Shown here: one piece after another, positions 1 to 5,014 of the stretch
Layout of the letters: every line of letters begins with the position of its first letter
Position numbering within the stretch: position 1 is the stretch's first letter
NCBI GenBank assembly: GCA_030018555.1
Contig: JASEHY010000087.1
Location: 1 to 5,942, forward strand
Direction: 5' to 3'
Origin: Planctomycetota bacterium
Lineage (GTDB): Bacteria > Planctomycetota > MHYJ01 > JACQXL01
DNA length: 5,942 nt
Position numbers and translations under genes: made by a program
Notes under the pieces: model-generated
The model's database searches: none
The model's input: only the letters and a program-made list of their open reading frames with translations
What the model was told of the DNA's origin: nothing

Positions 1-130
1 ACTAATCACGCTTCAACGTTGTACTCTATTTTTACCTAAACGCTTACACATCACGTATAAAAAGGTTTCTAGGATGAGTTATTGATGGGATGGCAGGAGA
101 ATCATGATTTGTAAGGGAGAAAATAGTTCG

Positions 131-886
131 TTACGATTGTTTATTCTTCTGATGGCGCCAAGATTCAAGTTCCGCCTTTAGCGGAGACCAGTACTGACGG
201 TCTATCTCCCTTTCTTTTTCTTCTTCCTCAACTAAAAGGCGCTGGACTTTTTCTCGATTACCTTCAATAGCAGATTTTAGGAGAAGCCGCCTTACGGCTA
301 TGCGAGAAGCAATCTTAGGATATTGGGCTGATAGCGAGATTAACAGTTCTGGAGTCCGACATTCACTTAGCCAGAAAGATATTTTCTCCGCTGATGGTTT
401 AGAGGAGGCGCGGTAAATATCTGCCTCGATAAGGCGTCTAATCATAGGCCAATCTTTATCACGTTGAGTCTTTTTCGCCTTAACCAGGTCAGCTAAACTT
501 ATTACTGTAATCTTTCCTATCTCCGGTAGTTTTATCTCTTCGCGACGCTCCCATAAATCAGGGAAAGAGTCTACACCACGCATTACGCTAATAATATCAA
601 TTCTTAAATTCTTTACGTCTTTTTTTTGACAGCGGAAGTGACAGACATGCCCTTTTAATAATACATCTTCTGAGAGGTCTGGGACAAAAATTCTTTCTGC
701 CTTAAGTTCATGGAGTGCTAACTTTAGATATTCAAGATTTTCAGGAGAGACCATAACCGCGAGGTCAATATCACGGCTAAACTCAGCGGCACCATAAAGG
801 ATACAGGCTTGCCCTCCGATTAACAGGGCTTTTACTTTATGGCTTAAAAGTATGGAAAGGGCTTTGGGTATCGGGCTCTGGTTCAT
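131..886 (-). CDS. Nucleotidyltransferase-fold protein, DUF6036-like
   Basis: The 251-residue product shows the pol-beta nucleotidyltransferase signature. It has a Gly-Gly turn at residues 24-25 (LLIGGQA), the paired acidic residues D39 and D41 in SRDIDLAV, and a likely third carboxylate at D97 in LRIDIIS. Such enzymes transfer a nucleotide to a protein, RNA or small substrate; the substrate here is unknown. The C-terminal third (about residues 160-251) is helical and charged, with a Glu-rich stretch EEEEKERE, and has no motif I recognise. I start at the ATG at 886 rather than the longer in-frame ATG at 985. A GGGGGA ribosome-binding site lies just upstream (AATT spacer), and the extra N-terminal residues are only the upstream gene read in another frame. 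The first 50 bases overlap the end of the small upstream gene, so the two are probably translationally coupled. The family resembles nucleotidyltransferases found in toxin-antitoxin or abortive-infection pairs, but no such role is shown. Fold call is good; function is open. Confidence 0.8.
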   Translation of the reverse strand: MNQSPIPKALSILLSHKVKALLIGGQACILYGAAEFSRDIDLAVMVSPENLEYLKLALHELKAERIFVPDLSEDVLLKGHVCHFRCQKKDVKNLRIDIISVMRGVDSFPDLWERREEIKLPEIGKITVISLADLVKAKKTQRDKDWPMIRRLIEADIYRASSKPSAEKISFWLSECRTPELLISLSAQYPKIASRIAVRRLLLKSAIEGNREKVQRLLVEEEEKEREIDRQYWSPLKAELESWRHQKNKQS

Positions 887-1034
887 AATTTCCCCCGAGG
901 AGTATAAAAACCTCCCATAGTTTTTGAGATTCCGTAAAGCGTTCAACCGGAGACATTCTGTACCAATCCAAGGTTTCCTCGGCAATAACGGTTTTTTCTG
1001 GGTGTAAGTTGTTTTCTAACTGTTTGTTATACAT
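837..1034 (-). CDS. Small conserved protein paired with the nucleotidyltransferase
   Basis: A 65-residue soluble protein with no signal peptide or membrane segment. Its core reads LDWYRMSPVERFTESQ followed by KLWEVFILLGG, with an acidic/Pro tail EPEPDTQSPF. I recall similar short proteins directly upstream of DUF6036-like nucleotidyltransferases in other genomes, but I cannot name a family. The start at 1034 keeps the motif KTVIAEETLDWYR; no clear ribosome-binding site precedes it. An internal Met at 956 (MSPVERF) is the alternative start and would leave 39 residues. The gene overlaps the nucleotidyltransferase by 50 bases in another frame, so the pair is almost certainly one transcript. The small partner could be an adaptor or antitoxin-like protein, which is an inference from gene architecture only. 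Confidence 0.65.
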   Translation of the reverse strand: MYNKQLENNLHPEKTVIAEETLDWYRMSPVERFTESQKLWEVFILLGGNYEPEPDTQSPFHTFKP

Positions 1035-1061
1035 ATTTTGAGTATCATTAATTTTAAAACA

Positions 1062-1089
1062 AGTATAACAAAACTGTGGGCAAAGACAA
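1062..1089 (-). promoter_or_regulatory. Possible sigma-70-type promoter for the nucleotidyltransferase pair
   Basis: On the minus strand TTGTCT (1084-1089, 4 of 6 to the -35 consensus) is followed after 16 bases by TATACT (1062-1067, 5 of 6 to the -10 consensus). It lies about 28 bases upstream of the small gene's start codon, leaving a short untranslated leader. No other good promoter was seen closer to the gene. The call rests on consensus matching alone. Confidence 0.35.
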
Positions 1090-1119
1090 AGAAAAAAGCG
1101 AGTAAAATGTCTGTTCTTG

Positions 1120-1143
1120 TTAAGTTGAATATTAACAACTTAA
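1120..1143. repeat. AT-rich 8-bp inverted repeat
   Basis: TTAAGTTG (1120-1127) and CAACTTAA (1136-1143) are perfect inverted copies around an 8-base AT loop. No T-run or G+C-rich stem makes it a convincing terminator. It lies in a gene-free stretch between the nucleotidyltransferase pair and the transposase remnant and could be a relic of an inserted element. Confidence 0.4.
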
Positions 1144-1293
1144 AATCCTTCAATATTGCAGAACTTCCAGTAAAAAGGTAAACAGAAGAGGCAATCCAGC
1201 CAGTGAGAATTGGATTTGCAACATCCTTTAATCTGGTTAAAATTCTGTCAGTATAGAATGGTTTTGTAGTAGTGGCAACCCCTGGTCAAAATC

Positions 1294-1487
1294 TTACGCA
1301 GACTTCTTCAGCCGATATGCTTTAAGCAATCCATCGCCTAAAACAATTTTCTCAATCTCGCTTTTTATAATCTTGGCATCTTTCTGTGATTTGTCGCTGG
1401 GTTTATGGAAATATATTTCATCTGGAGTTTGTCCGTCCAATGCTTCGTGCGGTCGATATTCTCTGAAAAAGAGTTATAGTAATAATG
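1294..1487 (-). pseudogene. C-terminal remnant of a DDE (integrase-core) transposase, frameshifted
   Basis: Read on the minus strand from 1473 down to the TAA at 1294, the frame encodes LFFREYRPHEALDG then QTPDEIYFHKPSD and a Lys-rich tail ending LKKSA. This matches the well-known C-terminal end of integrase-core transposases of the IS3/IS481 kind, with the pattern YN..RPHEAL.GQTP.E.Y. An in-frame stop at 1474-1476 truncates it. In a neighbouring frame the codons just upstream read HYYYNS (from 1487), which is what should precede FFREYRP. Adding one T to the run of five T residues would join the two, so a single-base deletion is likely. Further upstream the frame is closed and no catalytic Asp/Asp/Glu region exists between here and the lipoprotein gene. 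The gene is therefore a dead stub of roughly 65 codons, evidence of a past insertion next to the nucleotidyltransferase pair. Confidence 0.75.
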
Positions 1488-1572
1488 TGTGGTGTGTTTG
1501 TTAGATATTTTAGGTTATTTTAGGCGTACAAGATTTGGCTTGACAAGGGCAGTGAATTAATTAGAATTGGTA
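1488..1572. other. Short gene-free stretch with two direct TATTTTAGG-like repeats
   Basis: Between the transposase stub and the lipoprotein stop codon lies AT-rich DNA holding an imperfect tandem repeat (ATATTTTAGG, then TTATTTTAGG, near 1505-1524). No terminator-like stem followed by a T-run is evident for the minus-strand operon ending at 1573. It may be an eroded part of the insertion sequence. Confidence 0.3.
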
Positions 1573-2085
1573 TCATCGAGTCGTGGTGGGATTTTCTTCT
1601 TTTATTCTCTCTTCCAGATGTTCTTTAAGTCGCTCCATTCTTTCCAGTGCTTTTTTGATATCCGTTTTACCCTTCTGTTTTTCCAGAATAAAGTAATAGG
1701 TGTGCGTATCTATAAAAGGGTATGGTATCAAAAGCATTAGAATATCAAAAGGGAATACCTGAAAGATTGGCGGTTTCACGGAAATTATTGATTTATGTGT
1801 CTGATAACCTTCTCTCTCAATCGCCACTTCACGATTGCCATAAAATGTAAAAGGAACAGAAAGAGGTGTTAACCCTCTTTCTTTACTATCAATAGAGACG
1901 TTTGCGCCCGGCGGCTCTGATGTGATAATAATCCGATGCTCAGCACAACCTATCAGAAGGCATAATGAGCCCACTATGACCAATCCACATATTATTCGCC
2001 CCGTTAGAGTCGCTACAAACAGACGTATTAAAACTACCGAGTAATTTATTATCATACACTCGGACGACTCTAACGGGGTTCGCAT
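1573..2085 (-). CDS. PEGA-domain lipoprotein
   Basis: The 170-residue product is a predicted lipoprotein. A hydrophobic stretch IICGLVIVGSLCLLIGC ends in a lipobox (LIGC) with the lipidated Cys at residue 47. The mature part begins AEHRIIITSEPPGANVSID, a PEGA domain (about residues 54-103, with GYQTHKSIISV as its last strand), a small beta-sandwich common in surface and envelope proteins. It continues with PPIFQVFPFD and a hydrophobic/aromatic segment (about 108-134) as in PEGA lipoproteins I recall from Omnitrophota and Planctomycetota, and ends in a charged helix (about 137-163). The start is uncertain. The ATG at 2085 has an AGGGGAG 11 bases upstream and overlaps the peptidase gene by 16 bases; the ATG at 2055 gives a more usual signal-peptide length but lacks a clear ribosome-binding site. 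Both arms of a palindromic repeat are translated in the leader (residues RTPLESS and ATLTG), so the original N-terminus may have been remodelled. It probably shares a transcript with the peptidase. Confidence 0.78.
   Translation of the reverse strand: MRTPLESSECMIINYSVVLIRLFVATLTGRIICGLVIVGSLCLLIGCAEHRIIITSEPPGANVSIDSKERGLTPLSVPFTFYGNREVAIEREGYQTHKSIISVKPPIFQVFPFDILMLLIPYPFIDTHTYYFILEKQKGKTDIKKALERMERLKEHLEERIKEENPTTTR
1999..2078. repeat. Family C palindromic element at the peptidase/lipoprotein junction
   Basis: CCCCGTTAGAGTCG (1999-2012) and CGACTCTAACGGGG (2065-2078) are perfect 14-base inverted copies. A second inverted pair, CCGAGT (2037-2042) and ACTCGG (2058-2063), is nested in the 52-base interior. 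The outer core CCCCGTTAGA is shared with the element at 5546-5607. On the minus strand the left arm provides the last codons and TAG stop of the peptidase gene (CCC CGT TAG) while being read through in the lipoprotein frame. Confidence 0.8.
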
Positions 2086-4547
2086 CTTTTTAATAACTCC
2101 CCTATTTTCTTATGAGCAGGATAGAAATCTTCGGCGAGAACAAGATGTTCTTTTGCCTTCGGTTTATTGTTTAATTCTAAATAAATCTCACATAAAGAGC
2201 AATAAAAATCAGCCAACGCAATATTCCGTTTCTGGCTTTCAGCAAGACGGCCGGTTAACTTTATGGCTATTTCATATTCCCTTAAAGCATTCTCATATTG
2301 CCTCAAGGCACGTTCGCCCTCTGCTAAATAATTATGCACCTGAATGCTCTCGGGTTCAAGGTAAACCGTTTCTTTAAGCAGGGAGACCAATTTCTCATAT
2401 TGTTTTTCTGAGCGGTATCGCCGTGCCAGTTTGAGCCGATTCGGGAAATCCAGATGGTTCTTTTTAATAAGTTGCTCAATCTCCTCAAATGCCTTATCGG
2501 GCTGGTTGCGTTCTTCATAAATAGCAATCAGATAGTGATAAGGGCTATCATTTGGTTTAGTATAATCGGGGAAAAGACCTTTTGCCCTGATAAATTCACT
2601 GATGGCTTCATCTGTTTTATTTCTCTTCAGGAGTTCTTTAGCATTTCTGAAGACCGCCTCAAAGTGCATCAGGTTAATATCCTTGAACACAACGTTTTTT
2701 AGGTAATCAATAAACTCGCTGTCAAACTCTGCGATACTTTTATCTAAACATTCCTTAAAGACCTTTTCGCTATTTTTAAGTTCGCCCCAAGCGTTCAGCA
2801 TCTTGATAATTTTATCCATACCATATTTTTTGTGGATATATTCAATAATAAGCGAACTTAATAAATAAGAGTGCAGAATATCCGCACCTCGCTGGTCTAT
2901 GAAAGTGGAGAGGGGCTTTAACTTGTTATCTTCTATTGCTTTAATGAGTTTATCTTCCAGTTCTTCAGCCCAGATAAGGTTATAGAGTTTTTCGGCATAG
3001 ACCGAGCAACCCTCGGTGAACCATCTCGGCACACGGAATTTGCTCATCTGCAAGGTGATAACATGCATAAATTCATGCACTGTGATACTACCCCAGTGGA
3101 AACGGATGACCATTTGTTCCTGTGCCTTTGGCGAAAGAACGAGAAAGGTTCGGGCAAAACATACGCCTCGTGCCGCAAGAAAACCGGGAAACCCCATCAA
3201 CCGCACTGAAAAATCATTATGGTTGGGAAAGACCTCAACCAGTATCGGCAGTTGCGGAGTAAATTGATATAATTCAGCGAATTTAGCAAAACAATCCTCC
3301 AGTAGTTCTGTAATATACGGCTCCAGCAAGAATCTCTCGCTCTTATGCAATTTAATCTCAAAATGCGCCGTCTTTACTACCTCAAATTCATCCTCTAATG
3401 CATCAAGAACTTTAAGCATATTATACGCCCTGACATTAAACGGGTCCCGCTCAAAGGCATCGTTTAATAGTTTTTTACCGCGCTTCTCATAATCAGGTCC
3501 GAGATGAAGAAAATTAAAACCCGCAGATATTTGCGCATCCCAAAGATGCTCGTCCATCCATATTGCCTTTTCATAATATGCCGTTGCCTCTGTATATAAC
3601 AACCGCCTTTCCAGATTATCGGCAATAATAAGATAGAAAAGGGCGGGTGAGGGATTGATTGATAATATATCCTGACACTCCTTCTCAAATTCTTTGCGGT
3701 TATTATTAAGGTAATAAATGGAAGCCCGTGTCGCACGATAGGTAACAGAGTTTGGGTTAATCTCAAGCGCCTTATTGATATAGTTTAATGCAACTATAAA
3801 AAAATCCCTCGCCAGATTCACACTCGCCTGTAGATTATACACCTCGGCTAATGGTGAAGTGAGTGAAATATACGATGGGTTAGATATTGCCGTAGTAGAA
3901 ATAGAAGCAAAGTCCGTCAGGGATATTACGGCTGGTGGTTCTCCTTCTGCTGAATGGGATGGTAACAATAGGGTCACTTTCGCGAGCCCTAATAGTGCCT
4001 CAGGTAAGCCGGGTCTTTTCTTCAGAGCATCGCCAAAACACCTCTTTGCTTCCTGTATATCGCCTTTTTCTAAATAGCAGTTGCCCCAGAAGACATAAAG
4101 ATAAGGGTTTTGGGGCGTCATTTTCTCTACCCGCGGGAGATAGTCCTGCACCACCTTTTTGGTTATCTCTTTATCACCTTTGCGAAGGGCATATAACCAG
4201 AGCCCTTGTGAAAGAAGAAGCAACTCATCAGCCATCAGTTGTCCGCCGGAGGCGGATCCGCCTCTGGCGGAAGATATAGCCGAGGGTGTCAGAGAATTAA
4301 AATATTCCAGTGTGGATTCTGCCTTCTGGTATTCACCTGTTTCTAAGTAAAGATTGCCCAATATCAGCCGTGCCTGAAGATGTCTCTCATTCTTTGTTAA
4401 AATCTGGATAGAGAGTGTGATTGCCTTCTGGTATTCGCCTTTAACTGCTAACGAGAGGATATCATTTGTATCTTCGGCATAAGTAAAGCCAGAAATTAGC
4501 GCAGAGAGACAGAAAACGCAGAGGATAAGACGATAGGGACTATTCAT
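2070..4547 (-). CDS. Secreted TPR protein with gluzincin (peptidase MA-like) domain
   Basis: The 825-residue product starts with a signal peptide (residues 1-24, cleavage predicted after TYA), so it acts in the periplasm or envelope. TPR helices follow at about residues 31-90, 105-190 and 245-385, for example NPYLYVFWGNCYLEKGD and ALNYINKALEINPNS. A zinc-peptidase domain of the MA clan spans about 390-620. Its metal site is H491-E492-F-M-H495, with the likely third ligand E512 in RWFTEGCSVYAE. This is the gluzincin arrangement, with both histidines, the general base and the glutamate present, so catalysis is plausible; the substrate is unknown. More TPRs follow to the C-terminus (about 640-815). 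Two inserts stand out: residues 93-102 (SARGGSASGG) are encoded by a tandem palindrome, and residues 196-236 are a Ser/Thr-rich segment between two TPR helices. The stop codon lies in a family C palindrome arm. The start codon lacks a clear ribosome-binding site, but the signal peptide supports it. The PEGA lipoprotein follows with a 16-base overlap. Confidence 0.88.
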   Translation of the reverse strand: MNSPYRLILCVFCLSALISGFTYAEDTNDILSLAVKGEYQKAITLSIQILTKNERHLQARLILGNLYLETGEYQKAESTLEYFNSLTPSAISSARGGSASGGQLMADELLLLSQGLWLYALRKGDKEITKKVVQDYLPRVEKMTPQNPYLYVFWGNCYLEKGDIQEAKRCFGDALKKRPGLPEALLGLAKVTLLLPSHSAEGEPPAVISLTDFASISTTAISNPSYISLTSPLAEVYNLQASVNLARDFFIVALNYINKALEINPNSVTYRATRASIYYLNNNRKEFEKECQDILSINPSPALFYLIIADNLERRLLYTEATAYYEKAIWMDEHLWDAQISAGFNFLHLGPDYEKRGKKLLNDAFERDPFNVRAYNMLKVLDALEDEFEVVKTAHFEIKLHKSERFLLEPYITELLEDCFAKFAELYQFTPQLPILVEVFPNHNDFSVRLMGFPGFLAARGVCFARTFLVLSPKAQEQMVIRFHWGSITVHEFMHVITLQMSKFRVPRWFTEGCSVYAEKLYNLIWAEELEDKLIKAIEDNKLKPLSTFIDQRGADILHSYLLSSLIIEYIHKKYGMDKIIKMLNAWGELKNSEKVFKECLDKSIAEFDSEFIDYLKNVVFKDINLMHFEAVFRNAKELLKRNKTDEAISEFIRAKGLFPDYTKPNDSPYHYLIAIYEERNQPDKAFEEIEQLIKKNHLDFPNRLKLARRYRSEKQYEKLVSLLKETVYLEPESIQVHNYLAEGERALRQYENALREYEIAIKLTGRLAESQKRNIALADFYCSLCEIYLELNNKPKAKEHLVLAEDFYPAHKKIGELLKRCEPR
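4242..4271. repeat. Tandem family A palindromes inside the peptidase gene
   Basis: Two head-to-tail units, TCCGCC-GGA-GGCGGA (4242-4256) and TCCGCC-TCT-GGCGGA (4257-4271), make a 30-base near-palindrome. Being a multiple of three it keeps the reading frame. On the minus strand it is translated as the ten residues SARGGSASGG between TPR helices, a flexible loop where an insertion should be tolerated. The same motif occurs in non-coding DNA at 4599, 4790 and 5628. Confidence 0.85.
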
Positions 4548-4598
4548 AAAACAAGTAGAACCTATTAACTAAATTGAAGGTCTATGTTACTATCCGTC

Positions 4599-4615
4599 GT
4601 CCGCCTTAGGCGGAC
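4599..4615. repeat. Family A palindrome upstream of the peptidase gene
   Basis: GTCCGCC (4599-4605) and GGCGGAC (4609-4615) are perfect arms around TTA. CTATCC (4590-4595) and GGATAG (4630-4635) form an outer inverted pair around it. It would lie in the 5' untranslated leader of the peptidase transcript if the promoter candidate at 4629-4657 is real. Confidence 0.8.
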
Positions 4616-4628
4616 TATGGAATAGCGT

Positions 4629-4657
4629 AGGATAGCTAAAAACAGATAATAAGTCAA
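4629..4657 (-). promoter_or_regulatory. Possible sigma-70-type promoter for the peptidase-lipoprotein unit
   Basis: On the minus strand TTGACT (4652-4657, 5 of 6 to the -35 consensus) and TATCCT (4629-4634, 4 of 6 to the -10 consensus) are separated by 17 bases. It would start transcription about 75 bases before the peptidase start codon, in the region divergent from infC. Consensus match only. Confidence 0.45.
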
Positions 4658-4669
4658 GGAATCTGCCAC

Positions 4670-4748
4670 TCCCGAATGGAGAAGCCCGAAGGAGTATCAC
4701 TTCGGGATCCCGCCCCGATGTCCATCGGGGGGGCAGGTTCATTCGGGA
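4670..4748. repeat. Compound family B palindrome with two nested hairpins
   Basis: Outer arms TCCCGAATG (4670-4678) and CATTCGGGA (4740-4748) are perfect complements. They enclose one hairpin with arms CCCGAAG (4685-4691) and CTTCGGG (4700-4706), and another with arms CCCCGATG (4713-4720) and CATCGGGG (4723-4730) around a 2-base loop. The whole would fold as a three-way junction. It lies in non-coding DNA; short open frames across it are by-products of the repeats. Confidence 0.75.
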
Positions 4749-4763
4749 AAAATACTGCGAATC

Positions 4764-4777
4764 TATCTCCAGAGATA
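4764..4777. repeat. Small inverted repeat TATCTC-CA-GAGATA
   Basis: Six-base perfect arms (4764-4769 and 4772-4777) around two bases, between the family B and family A elements. It may be incidental, or part of the structured DNA upstream of infC. Confidence 0.4.
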
Positions 4778-4789
4778 AGGTATTACTTG

Positions 4790-4804
4790 TCCGCCATAGG
4801 CGGA
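4790..4804. repeat. Family A palindrome upstream of infC
   Basis: TCCGCC (4790-4795), ATA, GGCGGA (4799-4804). It is followed by TCCG, as if a second tandem unit, like that at 4257, had been broken off. A half-altered unit with CGCC-TAA-GGCGGA lies at 4861-4873, so the bases between may be an insertion into a tandem pair. Confidence 0.7.
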
Positions 4805-4827
4805 TCCGACGCTCAAACGGTCGCCCG

Positions 4828-4854
4828 TCCCTCACCGGGATCCCGTCAGAGGGA
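4828..4854. repeat. Nested palindrome TCCCTC/GAGGGA around CGGGATCCCG
   Basis: Arms TCCCTC (4828-4833) and GAGGGA (4849-4854) enclose the perfect 10-base palindrome CGGGATCCCG (4836-4845). It is probably a derivative of the family B elements, within the palindrome cluster upstream of infC. Confidence 0.55.
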
Positions 4855-4860
4855 TAGGGG

Positions 4861-4873
4861 CGCCTAAGGCGGA
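4861..4873. repeat. Degenerate family A unit
   Basis: CGCC-TAA-GGCGGA: the right arm is intact, but the left arm has lost the TC of TCCGCC (it is preceded by GGGG). It follows the nested palindrome at 4828-4854. Confidence 0.5.
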
Positions 4874-4921
4874 AAACGGACGTAGAGTGCTTTACGCTAT
4901 AAAGAGCAGAGGAGAAAGTGA

Positions 4922-4941
4922 ATCCCGACATTCGTCGGGAT
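4922..4941. repeat. Family B hairpin just before the infC leader stem
   Basis: ATCCCGAC (4922-4929) and GTCGGGAT (4934-4941) pair around ATTC. One base separates it from the longer leader stem at 4943-4994, so the two could stack in the infC transcript. No T-run follows, so it is not a typical terminator. Confidence 0.7.
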
Positions 4942-4942
4942 A

Positions 4943-4994
4943 AGAGCCAGTAACGTCCAGCCCATAAACCTTATGTGCTGGACTAACTGGCTCT
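4943..4994 (+). promoter_or_regulatory. Long imperfect hairpin in the infC leader, candidate autoregulatory site
   Basis: Three helices stack in line. AGAGCCAGT (4943-4951) pairs with ACTGGCTCT (4986-4994); after an asymmetric internal loop (AAC / TA) GTCCAGC (4955-4961) pairs with GCTGGAC (4977-4983); CATAA (4963-4967) pairs with TTATG (4971-4975) around a 3-base loop. The stem ends three bases before AAAGGAGG of infC. It is known that infC-rpmI-rplT operons are often controlled by ribosomal protein L20 binding an irregular stem in the mRNA. Position and shape fit such a role, but I cannot match it to a known leader family by sequence. No T-run follows, so it is not an intrinsic terminator. 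Confidence 0.55.
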
Positions 4995-4997
4995 AAG

Positions 4998-5014
4998 AAA
5001 GGAGGCGAACTATT
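4998..5014 (+). promoter_or_regulatory. Strong ribosome-binding site that fixes the AUU start of infC
   Basis: AAAGGAGG (4998-5005) is an almost full match to the anti-Shine-Dalgarno sequence. It lies six bases before ATT (5012-5014), ideal spacing, and there is no competing standard start codon. A strong site with a rare start is the known design of IF3 autoregulation. Confidence 0.85.

Larger units (their letters stand above)
1035..1293. other. Gene-free stretch between small gene and transposase stub
   Basis: I see no credible coding region on either strand. It holds the promoter candidate at 1062-1089, the AT-rich hairpin at 1120-1143 and a weak inverted pair AATCCA (1193-1198) / TGGATT (1211-1216). 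The bases at about 1266-1290 (TGTAGTGGCAACC and onward) sit directly outside the transposase stop codon and may be the terminal end of the old insertion sequence. No matching opposite end is visible in the window. Confidence 0.4.
4548..5011. other. Divergent intergenic region filled with palindromes
   Basis: No gene is supported on either strand. From left to right the region holds the leader and promoter candidate of the peptidase (minus strand), a cluster of palindromes of families A and B (4599-4873), and the structured infC leader (4922-4994). The infC promoter must lie here because the neighbouring gene is divergent. The only -10-like box I see is TATAAA at 4898-4903, which lacks a matching -35. 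Confidence 0.6.

Noticed and set aside
171..185. Family A-like TCCGCCTTTAGCGGA inside the nucleotidyltransferase gene
   Set aside because: One arm position mismatches, and the encoded residues (SPLKAE) look like ordinary protein sequence, so it may be chance.
887..985. N-terminal extension of the nucleotidyltransferase to an ATG at 985
   Set aside because: The residues are an out-of-frame reading of the small upstream gene, and the ATG at 886 has its own GGGGGA ribosome-binding site directly before the conserved part.
4599..4873. CRISPR array or tRNA in the palindrome-rich region
   Set aside because: Repeats are not regularly spaced, spacers are absent, and no cloverleaf with anticodon and T-loop consensus can be drawn.
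4898..4903. TATAAA as the -10 box of the infC promoter
   Set aside because: No acceptable -35 box occurs 15-19 bases upstream and there is no extended -10 TG, so support is too weak to list as a promoter.
4590..4931. 113-codon minus-strand frame and 63-codon plus-strand frame upstream of infC
   Set aside because: Both cross the palindrome cluster; their length follows from the G+C-rich repeats lacking stop codons, and neither product resembles a protein family.
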